A stretch of DNA of 64,000 nucleotides from Microlunatus parietis (GCF_013407955.1 NZ_JACCBU010000001.1:124001-188000), one strand, 5' to 3'; positions 52,375 to 60,832 are shown, counted from the first letter of the stretch. The notes: generated by a model not told the origin, from the letters alone. A program made the numbers and translations.

Positions 52375-52907
52375 TCAACAGCACGGTGTCGCGGCGGGGG
52401 CTGCTCGGCCTGATCGGGGTCGGTGTGGTCGCCGGGCTGGTTGGGGTTGAGCAGGCGCACGCTGCCGGCGTAGCGCGGTGGAACCGGACGACGGTCCACG
52501 TTGAGAACCTGCTCGGGTCGGCGTGGCCGGTCCGGGCCGCGGCCGAGGCTTGGGACGACTCGTCCGCGTTGGACCTGGTCGCGGTCGAGGGGCCGGCGCC
52601 GATCCGGGGGACGTCGATCATCACGGTGAAGTGGGGCCAGCTGCCGACCGGGACGTTGGGGTACTGCTCGACGTCGAAGGATGGTTACGGCCGGTACAAG
52701 CGGGCGGTAATCACGATCAACGACAGGATCGTGAAGTCGTACCCGTACCAGTTGAAGGTGATGTTGGTGCGGCACGAGATCGGGCACGCGCTCGGCTTCA
52801 ACCACACGACGAAGCGGGACGTGATGAACCAGTCGATCAACAGCGCGGGGTCGCCGCTGCTCGGCTACTACCACCTGGACACCCTGCGACGGGTGTACGG
52901 GTCATGA
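52371..52907 (+). CDS. exported metzincin-like zinc protease (178 aa)
   Basis: Residues 135-145 read HEIGHALGFNH, the full HExxHxxGxxH zinc motif of metzincins, followed by DVMNQ near the expected Met-turn. The N-terminus SRRGLLGLIGVGVVAGLVG is a twin-arginine signal. The mature protein of about 145 residues is a bare catalytic domain without pro-peptide. Coupled to the integrase gene by ATGA. Being next to the integrase, it may be a lysogeny-expressed cargo gene. Confidence 0.88.
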   Translation: MINSTVSRRGLLGLIGVGVVAGLVGVEQAHAAGVARWNRTTVHVENLLGSAWPVRAAAEAWDDSSALDLVAVEGPAPIRGTSIITVKWGQLPTGTLGYCSTSKDGYGRYKRAVITINDRIVKSYPYQLKVMLVRHEIGHALGFNHTTKRDVMNQSINSAGSPLLGYYHLDTLRRVYGS

Positions 52908-53152
52908 GCGCCGAGACGGAGGCAGAGGACCTGACCAAGCTCGATGCGCTGGAGTTGTCACAGCGGCTGCAGTTGGCGCGGATCGATCGGGACGGGTGGG
53001 CCACGTCCGTGGCTGACTTCGCGCTGGACGGCAACGAGGATCTGCTGCCGTTCGCCCTGGCCCACTATGCCGAGGCGAAGACCGCCGAGGCGGTGTTGGC
53101 CGCCGAGAACTCTCGGCGGTGCGACGAGTACCGGCGGCAGGGCCTGATCTAG
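52904..53152 (+). CDS. small acidic protein of unknown function (82 aa)
   Basis: A helical, Glu/Ala-rich protein without known motifs (MSAETEAEDLTKLDALELSQ...). The ATG overlaps the protease stop (ATGA). It ends just before a strong hairpin, so it closes the integrase-protease transcript. Confidence 0.7.
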   Translation: MSAETEAEDLTKLDALELSQRLQLARIDRDGWATSVADFALDGNEDLLPFALAHYAEAKTAEAVLAAENSRRCDEYRRQGLI

Positions 53153-53159
53153 AACGACG

Positions 53160-53191
53160 CTCGGCGGGAGGGGTGGAGCCCTCCCGCCGAG
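53160..53191 (+). terminator. strong hairpin ending the integrase transcript
   Basis: A 13-bp perfect stem CTCGGCGGGAGGG/CCCTCCCGCCGAG with a 6-nt loop starts 8 nt after a stop codon. There is no T-run, as is common for actinobacterial terminators. Confidence 0.6.
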
Positions 53192-53254
53192 CTACCCCGG
53201 TCCGGACTCCCCCGGCCGGGGCCAACCGACCGACTTACGAGGAGTCGATCAGCC

Positions 53255-53407
53255 ATGCATCACCCTACCGATGACCCGAGAGAGGTACGGGCCTTCTGCA
53301 CCAACTGCGGCAGGTCCCTGCCCGATAGCCGGGTCGCCCGCTGGAACAGATGGTTCTGTGACGAAGGGTGCGCCCGGTACTGGCAGGACAGGAAGGGCCG
53401 GCGGTGA
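53255..53407 (+). CDS. small zinc-finger-like phage protein (50 aa)
   Basis: CTNCGRSLP and FCDEGCARYW give a CxxC...CxxxC metal site typical of small phage zinc-binding proteins. GAGGAG lies upstream of the ATG. Its TGA overlaps the GTG of the next gene. Confidence 0.7.
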   Translation: MHHPTDDPREVRAFCTNCGRSLPDSRVARWNRWFCDEGCARYWQDRKGRR

Positions 53408-53547
53408 TCCCGCGACGGCGCCGGCCGGGCGACGATCCCCGACCCCGGCAGATCGATTGGGGTCTGCTGCTGCTGCTCATCATCGCGATCGAGTTGGCCG
53501 CCTGCCTGATCACGTTCGCGCTGATCTTGATCAACACCACCAACTGA
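53404..53547 (+). CDS. single-helix membrane peptide (47 aa)
   Basis: A basic head (PRRRRPGDD) is followed by one transmembrane helix (WGLLLLLIIAIELAACLIT). The GTG at 53404 overlaps the preceding stop (GTGA). Function unknown; possibly a small lysogeny membrane protein. Confidence 0.6.
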   Translation: MIPRRRRPGDDPRPRQIDWGLLLLLIIAIELAACLITFALILINTTN

Positions 53548-53563
53548 GAGGAACCAACCAGAG

Positions 53564-54070
53564 ATGTCAACCATGATCCCGCCGCCGCCGCAGCAGTTCG
53601 TCCAGCCGCCGAAGCGGAAGCGGTTCGGGTGGCTCGCGCTGATCATCGCCGTGGCGTGCTCGCTGGCTGTCGGGTCGTGCACGGGCGCGTTGGCCCGCGG
53701 CGGCAGCGGTACGGCCGGCGTGCCGGCGCCCACCGTGACTAAGACGGTAACGGCCAAGGCTGCACCGGCCGAGAAGCCCGCCGAGGAGGAGAAGCCGACC
53801 GAGCCGGCCGAGGAACCGGAGGAACCGGCCGGGCTCGCTGACGGCACGTACGAAGTCGGCGTCGACGTCGAGCCGGGCCGGTACAAGACCGTGGTCCCGG
53901 ACGACTCGTTCGGCTGCTACTGGGCCCGACTGAAGGACGACAGCGGCGAGTTCGAGGCGATCATCGCGAACGAGAACGGCGAGCCGGGATCGCGCATGTC
54001 CGTGACGATCAAGAAGTCTGACGGGTTCTTCGAGTCGCGCAACTGCGGCGAGTGGAAGCGGTCGGACTAG
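53564..54070 (+). CDS. membrane-anchored protein with Pro/Glu-rich linker (168 aa)
   Basis: A short cytoplasmic stretch, a transmembrane or signal segment (WLALIIAVACSLAVGSC, residues 23-39), a PAEKPAEEEKPTEPAEEPEEP linker and an outer beta domain (GTYEVGVDVEPGRYKT..) with two Cys. The outer domain is seen in other actinobacterial exported proteins. The Cys in VGSC is not a good lipobox. It overlaps the convergent small gene by 4 bp. Confidence 0.75.
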   Translation: MSTMIPPPPQQFVQPPKRKRFGWLALIIAVACSLAVGSCTGALARGGSGTAGVPAPTVTKTVTAKAAPAEKPAEEEKPTEPAEEPEEPAGLADGTYEVGVDVEPGRYKTVVPDDSFGCYWARLKDDSGEFEAIIANENGEPGSRMSVTIKKSDGFFESRNCGEWKRSD

Positions 54071-54276
54071 GCCGACTCGGCGGCGTAGATCGCGTCACCG
54101 ATCGAGGTCCCGAACGGCACGAACGCGACCCGCATCGTTCGGCGCCCGACCCGTAGTTGGTCGGCCTCGTCGCTCGACGCGCAGGGGATGGTCTCGTCGT
54201 CGTCGTACGCGATCCACACCCCACCGCGGGGGCCGCTGTCGACGTGGCCCCGGTACCGTCCCGCATCGGTCGTCAT
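54067..54276 (-). CDS. small protein of unknown function (69 aa)
   Basis: Begins MTTDAGRYRGHVDSGP and contains WIAYDDDETIPC; beta-rich, no known domain. CACACT ends 6 nt before the ATG at 54276, which fits a leaderless start. It lies between the early and late prophage arms. Confidence 0.5.
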   Translation of the reverse strand: MTTDAGRYRGHVDSGPRGGVWIAYDDDETIPCASSDEADQLRVGRRTMRVAFVPFGTSIGDAIYAAESA

Positions 54277-54353
54277 CTGGCCAGTGTGCCGGTAGAGTCC
54301 GGCCCGTGTCGACACCGTGAGGTTGGGCTTTCCGCAGGGCCCGGCTGCACGTC

Positions 54354-54387
54354 GAAGCCGCCCCATCCTCACAGGTGGGGCGGCTTC
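54354..54387. terminator. hairpin terminator at the end of the prophage late block
   Basis: A perfect 12-bp stem GAAGCCGCCCCA/TGGGGCGGCTTC with a 10-nt loop lies 8 nt past the stop of the last minus-strand gene. On the plus strand ACCTTTG follows; on the minus strand there is no T-run. Confidence 0.6.
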
Positions 54388-54394
54388 ACCTTTG

Positions 54395-55015
54395 TCACAT
54401 CGGTACCGGGTCGGTCGTCCAGGTGGTTGGGCGGCCGACCCGGTACGCACGTCTGGGCGCCAGCCGTTGGATCAGCCGCGGGATCGTCGAGGGCCCGTCG
54501 GCGTGATCGACCAGGGACGGCCAGGTGTAGGCGACCGAGTGGCCGGCGGTCTCGGCCCACCGGGAGATCCGTTCGTCGTACGGCCGGCTGATCCGGCGGA
54601 CCGCGGCCAGCATGTCGCCGATCAGGTCGGTCCGGATCGCGACGGCCACGCCCCAGTACAGCCGGGGCGCGGTGATCCACGCCGAGCCGGTGTCGTTGGC
54701 TGCGGCCATGGCGCGGCGGGCCGGCTGGACGGTGGCCGGCGGGTAGTTCGTGCCGAGGTAGAACGAGACGACCGGGGCGGGTGCGGCGGCGAGCGCGGCC
54801 GGGGCCTGGCGGGCGATGTCCGCGACCGGCAGTGCGTCGTCCTGCATCACCACGTGCCAGGCCGCGGCGGGGTCGTAGGCGGCCCAGCAGCGGTCACCGT
54901 TGGCGTTCTCCCCGACCTGGTCTTCGTCGAGCCACAACCGGCCGCCGAGCGCCCACGCGAGCGCGGTTGCTTCCCTCGACCGCGACGGGTGCCCCATCAC
55001 GGCCCAGCTGATCAT
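54395..55015 (-). CDS. phage glycosyltransferase-like protein (206 aa)
   Basis: The segment WHVVMQDDALPVADI resembles the DxD-like metal and nucleotide-sugar site of compact GT-A enzymes; SFYLGTNYPP and YWGVAVAIRTD fit the same fold. No signal peptide. The ATG overlaps the stop of the larger glycosyltransferase gene (ATGA). It may add sugar to virion proteins or host surface; acceptor unknown. Confidence 0.6.
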   Translation of the reverse strand: MISWAVMGHPSRSREATALAWALGGRLWLDEDQVGENANGDRCWAAYDPAAAWHVVMQDDALPVADIARQAPAALAAAPAPVVSFYLGTNYPPATVQPARRAMAAANDTGSAWITAPRLYWGVAVAIRTDLIGDMLAAVRRISRPYDERISRWAETAGHSVAYTWPSLVDHADGPSTIPRLIQRLAPRRAYRVGRPTTWTTDPVPM

Positions 55016-56382
55016 GCCGGTACCGCCGCGTTGCGGGCCCGCCACGCTGCGTACCGGGGATCGTCGGTGAACTTGTCCCGGCCGTACAGCCGGTTGAACA
55101 GGTCCACCTGACCCCATGTCAGCGCGTCGCGGTCGGTCGAGCTCGCGCTGCTGCGGAGGGTGGCCGATACCAGGTGCCGGACCCGGGCGGCCGGGACGAT
55201 CATCGGGTCCACGCCGGCCGCGACGCACTGTTCGAGCACGGCGTCGTCGCAGCACCAGAACCGCAGCCGTTCGTCGAACCCGCCGATCTGCTGCCACAGC
55301 TTCCGGGTGATCATGTAGCACCAGCCGGACAGGTGGCGGCCGTTGACGCGGCCGGTCTCGTTCCCGTCGAGGTCCCGCTGCCGGTGATCGCCGGGGTTCA
55401 GCGGGGACACGATCGGGTGGCCGGCGGCGAGCAGCTGGTGCAGCCAGCCGTCCTCGAAGACCAGGTCGTTGTTCGCGATCATGATCCACTCGGCCGAGCC
55501 GAGCCGGGCGCCGCGGTTGGCGAACTCGTTGAAGCCGAACGGTTCGGGCGCGTGCACGGTCTCGGCGCGCTGGTACCGGACCTGCTGCTGCTCGAGCACG
55601 ATCACCCGCACCGGCAGGGTGTTGGCGCCGGCGAGACAGGTATCGATCGTGTGCTGCGTCATCCGGCGCAGCCGAGCACCGGTGGCGTTCGACAACACCA
55701 CGACGTCGACGATCGGCGGCTGGTCGGGCCGGGTCCGGATCACGCCGCGGCGGTGCTGCTGCGTCTCGGTGGTCTCGTCGCTGTAGTCGTAGTGGTACAG
55801 CACCCGGTCGATCGCGTGCTCGGTCCGCAGGTGTGGCAGCAGCAGCCGGGAGTATGCCGAGTCCTCGCCCCTGATCAGGTTCGGGAACGTCGCCTGCAGC
55901 GCGACCTCGCGCCGGATGCAGCAGATGTGGTTCGGCAGCCGCCGGTACTCGGTCGGGGTGTTCAGGTCCCGCCCGAACGCCTTCGAGTACCGGCAGATCT
56001 TCGGCGGGCCGCCGTTGATCGTCACGGACGCCAGGAACGTGATCACGTCGACCCCGGGGTTGGCGTCGATCGCGGCAAGCACCGACGTGATCAGGTCGGG
56101 TTCGATCCGGTCGTCGTCGTCGATGAACTGGACGTACTCGCCCCGGGCGGCGTCGACCATGACGTTGCGTTTCTCGCCGAGCATCATGGCCTTGTTGTCG
56201 GTCAGGATCATGATCTCGACCCGGGCCCGGTCGGCTTCCGGCAGCGCGTCGTACTGGGGCCAGATCTGGTCTTGGATCGCCCGGCCGAACGTGCGGTAGC
56301 GGGTGTTGGTCGAGCAGGTCAGCAGGGATAGCGCGACGCCGCCCGCGGGGGTGCGGGCGGCGTCGCTGGGCGTGCTGGTCAT
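55012..56382 (-). CDS. tandem GT2-type glycosyltransferase of the prophage (456 aa)
   Basis: Two GT-A-like halves. The first (residues 15-235) has EYVQFIDDDDRIEPDL, the DxD-type site, and MMLGEKRNVMVDAA. The second (240-430) begins VDVVVLSNATG and has WIMIANNDLVFEDGWL and HLSGWCYMITRKLW. A phage late-region position suggests glycosylation of tail or capsid proteins, or of a host receptor. Coupled to the holin-like gene before it and the smaller glycosyltransferase after it. Confidence 0.8.
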   Translation of the reverse strand: MTSTPSDAARTPAGGVALSLLTCSTNTRYRTFGRAIQDQIWPQYDALPEADRARVEIMILTDNKAMMLGEKRNVMVDAARGEYVQFIDDDDRIEPDLITSVLAAIDANPGVDVITFLASVTINGGPPKICRYSKAFGRDLNTPTEYRRLPNHICCIRREVALQATFPNLIRGEDSAYSRLLLPHLRTEHAIDRVLYHYDYSDETTETQQHRRGVIRTRPDQPPIVDVVVLSNATGARLRRMTQHTIDTCLAGANTLPVRVIVLEQQQVRYQRAETVHAPEPFGFNEFANRGARLGSAEWIMIANNDLVFEDGWLHQLLAAGHPIVSPLNPGDHRQRDLDGNETGRVNGRHLSGWCYMITRKLWQQIGGFDERLRFWCCDDAVLEQCVAAGVDPMIVPAARVRHLVSATLRSSASSTDRDALTWGQVDLFNRLYGRDKFTDDPRYAAWRARNAAVPA

Positions 56383-56666
56383 GCCTCAGCCGGTGGGTCG
56401 AGGTCGACGTCGCGGACGGTGCCGGGCGTCGCTTCCTGCCGGCCCTGGCGCAGCGCTGCCCGCTCGCGGGACCGCGCCCTGGCTTCCGGCGTCACCCACT
56501 GCCGGGTGATCAGCGCGATAATCAGCAGGCCGACCGGGCCGATGGCGGCCATGATCGCGTCCTGCTGGTCCTGCGTGAGCGGCAGGTTGAACGCCACCAG
56601 GACGCCGAGCACCGCGGCAACCGCCGCGCCGATGACTCCGAGGATGACTGCGGGTTCCTTGTTCAT
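56379..56666 (-). CDS. holin-like membrane protein (95 aa)
   Basis: Two transmembrane helices (AVILGVIGAAVAAVLGVLVAF near 5-25 and AIMAAIGPVGLLIIALITRQW near 37-57) are followed by a charged C-terminal tail. This is the usual holin layout in actinophages, and the gene lies directly after the endolysin gene. AGGAG is upstream of the ATG. Confidence 0.75.
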   Translation of the reverse strand: MNKEPAVILGVIGAAVAAVLGVLVAFNLPLTQDQQDAIMAAIGPVGLLIIALITRQWVTPEARARSRERAALRQGRQEATPGTVRDVDLDPPAEA

Positions 56667-56668
56667 GA

Positions 56669-57385
56669 TCAACTCCTCACCTTGAATCCGTTCCGTTTGC
56701 CGAGCCGCTCGAGTGACTTCCGGCCGGGGATGCCGTCGGAGTCCTTCCCGCGGTAGCTGCCGCCGGCCTTGGACTCCTGCCACTTCGAGTACGCCTTGAC
56801 CGTGAGCGACCCGAACGACCCGTCGCGGGCGTACCGGGCCGACAGCAGACCCTCGGCCTTCAGCGCGGCCTCGACGATCTTCACGTCGTCGGCGGCGCCC
56901 GGCGTGGTGCCTCCCTGCTTGCGGTCGGTGTCGCGTTCCGCAGCCTCGATCAGCTGCGACAGATCCACGACCTTGACCGCGGATCCGCCGCCACCGCCGG
57001 CGACCGGCGGCGCCACGTACGCGCCGGTGCCGAAGAACACGTGCACGTGATCTTCGTGCTTGCTCGCCCCGCGGTAGTCCTCCCACCGGCCAGACTTCCC
57101 AGGGCTGGTCGACCGAATGTGCTCGTCCCAGATGACCCACTTGACGCCGAGCCGCTTCCGGTTCTTCCACAGGTAGCTGGCAATCAGGTTGCCGACGACC
57201 ATCCCGAGCCCGGGTCCGGTGATCATGAAGTCCAGCGCACGGCCGGTCGGGTGTTCGGAGCCGGACGACCCCATGCCCCAGATCCGGGTCAGCTTGTAGC
57301 CCTTGCTGGCCACGTAGTCGACGATCTCTTCGGCCCGCGATCGGGTGGCCTTGGTGACCTTGCCCATCTTGTCGTAGACGCCCAT
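56669..57385 (-). CDS. endolysin: M15-like peptidase with peptidoglycan-binding domain (238 aa)
   Basis: The N-terminal catalytic part has SEHPTGRALDFMI (zinc His and Asp) and SKHEDHVHVFF, the pattern of VanY/M15-type peptidases. A Gly-rich linker precedes a C-terminal binding module (DDVKIVEAALKAEGLL, SFGSLTVKAYSKWQ) of the actinophage type. Cuts cell-wall peptides at lysis. No signal peptide, so it depends on the adjacent holin. Confidence 0.88.
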   Translation of the reverse strand: MGVYDKMGKVTKATRSRAEEIVDYVASKGYKLTRIWGMGSSGSEHPTGRALDFMITGPGLGMVVGNLIASYLWKNRKRLGVKWVIWDEHIRSTSPGKSGRWEDYRGASKHEDHVHVFFGTGAYVAPPVAGGGGGSAVKVVDLSQLIEAAERDTDRKQGGTTPGAADDVKIVEAALKAEGLLSARYARDGSFGSLTVKAYSKWQESKAGGSYRGKDSDGIPGRKSLERLGKRNGFKVRS

Positions 57386-57388
57386 GGC

Positions 57389-57514
57389 TCAGGCCTCGTC
57401 TTCCTCGTCCGGGTCGTCCTCGCCCGACTCGGGGTCGTGGTCCAGGTCTTCGTCCTCGGGGGTGACGTCGCCTTCGTCGGGCATCACGTCGTCGTCGTGA
57501 TCGTGCTCGGTCAT
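57389..57514 (-). CDS. very acidic small protein (41 aa)
   Basis: Almost entirely Asp, Glu, Pro and His ([16 protein letters not shown]...). The ATG overlaps the collagen-like gene stop (ATGA) and the endolysin starts 3 nt after its end, so it may mainly serve translational coupling. Function unknown. Confidence 0.6.
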   Translation of the reverse strand: MTEHDHDDDVMPDEGDVTPEDEDLDHDPESGEDDPDEEDEA

Positions 57515-58233
57515 CGGGTTTCCTCTCCGGTTGGTGGTGGCGGGGTGACCGTCACCGTTTCGGTGGGGCCTGGTGCCGGCTGGCACGGGCCCGCGTCTTC
57601 GGTGGTGCCGTCGGTGTAGGTGATGCGCCAGCGGCCGTCCAGGCACTTGGTGCCGTCCTCGGCGATGCCGCGGCCCGGTGGGCCCGGGCTGCCGGGCGCG
57701 CCGTCTTCGCCGTCCTGGCCGTCTTTCCCGGGTGGTCCGGGCTCCCCGGTCGGGCCGGGCGGCCCCGGGCTGCCAGGGGCGCCGTCCTGCCCGTCCTGGC
57801 CGTCCTCACCGGGGGGCCCTGGCACAGTCGAATCCGCACCGGGTACGCCAGGTGGCCCACTCGGCCCAGAGTCGCCATCTGGACCAGGCTTCCCCGGCGC
57901 CCCGGGTTTTCCCGGCGGCCCCGATGGGCCGGGCGAACCGTCCTCGCCGGGCTCCCCGGGCGGCCCTGGCGGTCCCGGCGGACCGGACGGACCAGCAGGG
58001 CCAACCATCGGGGGCGCCGGCGGAGTCGGCGGCGGCTCAACAGGTTGCTCGCCGGCCGCCCTGAGCCGGTCGTTCGCCTCGGTGATCGTTCGTCCCTGCG
58101 CCTCGATCGCACGGGCCTGAGCGTCGAGCCGGAACCACATCGTGGCCAGCAGCGCCAGCAAGATCAACGACGCGGCGGCCGCCACCACGCCCATGATCAC
58201 CGACGCCCTAGGCGTCAACAGAACTTTCGGCAT
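57511..58233 (-). CDS. membrane-anchored collagen-like protein (240 aa)
   Basis: One N-terminal transmembrane helix (residues 14-35), a short coiled segment ([21 protein letters not shown]) and then about 36 Gly-X-Y triplets in two blocks (about 19 and 17) broken by STVP. The second block is a partial internal duplication ([16 protein letters not shown]). The C-terminal domain has two Cys and a Pro/Thr-rich end. Collagen repeats in phages usually form trimeric fibres; here the anchor suggests display on the host membrane or a lysis role. The ATG at 58233 has GGGGAG 8 nt upstream; a GTG at 58242 is too close to it. Confidence 0.85.
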   Translation of the reverse strand: MPKVLLTPRASVIMGVVAAAASLILLALLATMWFRLDAQARAIEAQGRTITEANDRLRAAGEQPVEPPPTPPAPPMVGPAGPSGPPGPPGPPGEPGEDGSPGPSGPPGKPGAPGKPGPDGDSGPSGPPGVPGADSTVPGPPGEDGQDGQDGAPGSPGPPGPTGEPGPPGKDGQDGEDGAPGSPGPPGRGIAEDGTKCLDGRWRITYTDGTTEDAGPCQPAPGPTETVTVTPPPPTGEETR

Positions 58234-58471
58234 CGTCGTCACTCCCCGGGGTGGAGTCCTGGCCGGCGATCGTCCGGAGGTAGCGCCGGACCCGCGGCGG
58301 CAAGAGATCGAGCGCGCCCTTGGACTCGAGCGTGTCGAAGATGATCAGCAGCATCGAACGGTCCGTGGTGCGGCTGGCCGTAGCTTTCTGATACGAAGCC
58401 AGCGCCGCGATCACACCGGCGGCAGCACCGCCGAGACCGACGACCAGCCCCGTCAGCAATGTCAGGTCCAC
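58208..58471 (-). CDS. small membrane protein, possible second holin (87 aa)
   Basis: One clear N-terminal hydrophobic segment ([21 protein letters not shown], residues 5-25) is followed by an amphipathic, charged tail. GGAGGG lies 7 nt before the GTG. Together with the holin-like gene it brackets the endolysin, as two-component holin sets do; inference. Confidence 0.6.
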   Translation of the reverse strand: MDLTLLTGLVVGLGGAAAGVIAALASYQKATASRTTDRSMLLIIFDTLESKGALDLLPPRVRRYLRTIAGQDSTPGSDDDAESSVDA

Positions 58472-58486
58472 CCGCCGCCCTCCTGA

Positions 58487-60832
58487 TCATGACCCGCCGT
58501 TCGGGTTGCCGCTGGACATGTTGAGGTCAAACCGCCAGCGGCCGCCGGTGTAGGTGATCGTTCCGCCCTCGACGAACCCCGATGCGAGCTCGACGGGCAT
58601 CCATTCCGGCAGGTCGGTGATCGTCAGCCAGGACCCTGGCCGGCGCGCCGAGTTGAGCAGCAACATCAACAGCCGCTGCGCGTTGCCGTCGGTGTTGTCC
58701 ACGTGCTTGGTGTCGAACTCCACTCCGGACAATCCCCAGTCCGACGCCCGAGCAGACTGCAGCACATGGTCACCGGTCCGTTGGGCCGCGGGAAGTGAGG
58801 AGAATTCCGTTGCGAGGTTGAGGTTCCGCGCCCCGTAGATCGCGGACGCGACCAGGTCGACCCGCGACTCGGTGCGCTCGATGAACGACGAATCAGGTTG
58901 GATCTGCTGCCAGGTGACCGCGGCCACCGTGATCACCTGATCGGCGGCCTGCGTGATCGCGATCTTGGAAGCGTCCATGTTGCAGGCCGACAGCTGGCCG
59001 ACCGGGCCCGACCAGCCGGACCACCGGTTCAGCGTGTTCTCGATCCAGGCGTGGTTGCGGGCCCCGGGGACGCTGATCGGCCATACCGCCCCCAGCACCA
59101 TGGAGGCGTAGTCGCGCAGCAGACCGAGCGCGGGCTGTGCATCGACGTCGCGCGGGATGACGAGCTCCCAGTTGAGCAGGTCGCGCGATACCGAGAAGTC
59201 GGTCACGGGCAGCGGGATGAGGTCGATGATCCGGTCAATCCGGGCGTCGCTCGTCTCGCTCGGCCACGGCTCGTCCCCCACCACGACGTTCTCCACCTCG
59301 GCGATCTCGCCCGTGGCGGTCACGTCCAGTTCGATTGCGCCGCGGCCGGTCGCCTTCACCACGGTCAGGTCGGTGACGCGGCCGGCCCAGACCTGCACAC
59401 GCTCGGTAGCCAGCGGTGGCGCCGTATAGGTGATCGCGTCCACGTCGGGCATACCGCCCGCGAAGTCCCGACTCTCAGGGAACACGGTCAGCGCGAACAC
59501 CGGCCACCGCGGCAGCGCCGGGATCGACGCGTTGCGGACCGTGCCGGTGTAGGTCTCCCAGTTCCCGGTGCCGGTGATCGTCCGTGCGAGCGCGCCGTCG
59601 ACGGTCATGTTGATGGTTTGGCCGTCGACCGTGGACGCGGAGAAACCGCGTGTGGAGAACGAAGCCGTGGTGCCAGCCGGCAGCCGGGCCATGAACGAGT
59701 AGGTCCAGACCTCGTTCGGTTGGAGCGGGCGCAGGTTTCGCATCCAGGGACGCCCCCACTGCGCCGGCGGGAACAGGTACCGGGCCCGGGTGTTGTCGTT
59801 GTCGAGCAGCGCGGACCGCGATCCCTGGCCGACCGGGAACCCGCTGCCCGTGTCGTAGATGCGCACGGTTGCGTTGGTGCTGGTGGCGTTGTAGCGCTCG
59901 GTGCTGGTTGAGGCGTTCGCCGTGCCGGTCCACGCGTAGGTGTAGCCGGGCCGGGCGGTCGTCCCGTCGAAGTAGACGTCCAGCGCCGAGCCTTCCTGGA
60001 TCAGCAGCCCGTCGACCCACATCACGTCCGCCGCGAACGAGGACCCGTTGCAGACGCTGATGATGCACTGGGTGACGTCGACGGCCACGGTGAACGTCAG
60101 GGATAGCCGGTACACGCCGGCCGCGTTCGGTGCGGGGGCCGACCGGGCGACGATCGTGGTCGCACCGCCGGTCGCCTGGTGCAGCCGGATCCGCCGCGCG
60201 TCGGTATTCAGGGTCCCGATCTGGGCCGCGGTAAGACGGATGTACACCGACACGGTGTAGGTCTTCCCGGTCTCGAACGCCGTCATTCCACTGCCACCCA
60301 GCGGGAAGACGGCCGACAGGTTGCTCGACCCGTTCGGTGTGATCGAAAGCGACGTCGAGCCGAACTGCGCCCAAGCATTCGAAATCGCCAGCGTGGCCGA
60401 ACCGCCAGCCGTCTTACCGCTGGTCGTGGTGAAACTCGGATCGGTGGCCAGGTTGGTCCGTTTCAGCGCGGACGGCAGCGTCTCCAACGCCCACCAGCTG
60501 TCCAGCAGCTCGCCGCCGGAGGTCCCTGCGCTCTCGAACCCCTGGTTCATCACGACCTGCGGCTGCGGGTCCGGGTTCGGCGCTTCGGCGAACACGTCGA
60601 CCTTGGACCCGACATGGATCGTGTCGACGATCGGCTGCGGATTCGTCCGCTGGTCACGGAGCCGGAACGACGCCGAGCCCGCATCAGGCTGATCCCACGC
60701 ACCGGGCCGGCCCCAGGTCATCGTCAGCGGATCGAGGATGGTGGGTGCGCCGGCGAACAATGCTTCCCGGGTGCAGGCGATCGGCTGACCGTCGATCAAC
60801 ACCTCGCATGTGGCCGATGCTCGCTCGGCCAT
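58487..60832 (-). CDS. minor tail protein (781 aa)
   Basis: Lies directly after the tape measure gene (the stop TGA and next ATG overlap). The beginning (CEVLIDGQPIACTREALF, LTMTWGRPGAWDQPDAGSASFRLRD) resembles actinophage minor tail proteins. Two jelly-roll, carbohydrate-binding-like insertions of about 150 residues follow (NQGFESAGTSGGELLDSWW; NLATDPSF). The last third returns to tail-hub-like sequence. Likely part of the tail tip and possibly involved in receptor sugar binding. Confidence 0.75.
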   Translation of the reverse strand: MAERASATCEVLIDGQPIACTREALFAGAPTILDPLTMTWGRPGAWDQPDAGSASFRLRDQRTNPQPIVDTIHVGSKVDVFAEAPNPDPQPQVVMNQGFESAGTSGGELLDSWWALETLPSALKRTNLATDPSFTTTSGKTAGGSATLAISNAWAQFGSTSLSITPNGSSNLSAVFPLGGSGMTAFETGKTYTVSVYIRLTAAQIGTLNTDARRIRLHQATGGATTIVARSAPAPNAAGVYRLSLTFTVAVDVTQCIISVCNGSSFAADVMWVDGLLIQEGSALDVYFDGTTARPGYTYAWTGTANASTSTERYNATSTNATVRIYDTGSGFPVGQGSRSALLDNDNTRARYLFPPAQWGRPWMRNLRPLQPNEVWTYSFMARLPAGTTASFSTRGFSASTVDGQTINMTVDGALARTITGTGNWETYTGTVRNASIPALPRWPVFALTVFPESRDFAGGMPDVDAITYTAPPLATERVQVWAGRVTDLTVVKATGRGAIELDVTATGEIAEVENVVVGDEPWPSETSDARIDRIIDLIPLPVTDFSVSRDLLNWELVIPRDVDAQPALGLLRDYASMVLGAVWPISVPGARNHAWIENTLNRWSGWSGPVGQLSACNMDASKIAITQAADQVITVAAVTWQQIQPDSSFIERTESRVDLVASAIYGARNLNLATEFSSLPAAQRTGDHVLQSARASDWGLSGVEFDTKHVDNTDGNAQRLLMLLLNSARRPGSWLTITDLPEWMPVELASGFVEGGTITYTGGRWRFDLNMSSGNPNGGS

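Noticed and set aside
57640..58010. Periodic 9-bp pattern that could be taken for a tandem repeat or CRISPR-like array
   Set aside because: It is the Gly-X-Y coding sequence of the collagen-like gene; units are 9 bp, without spacers.
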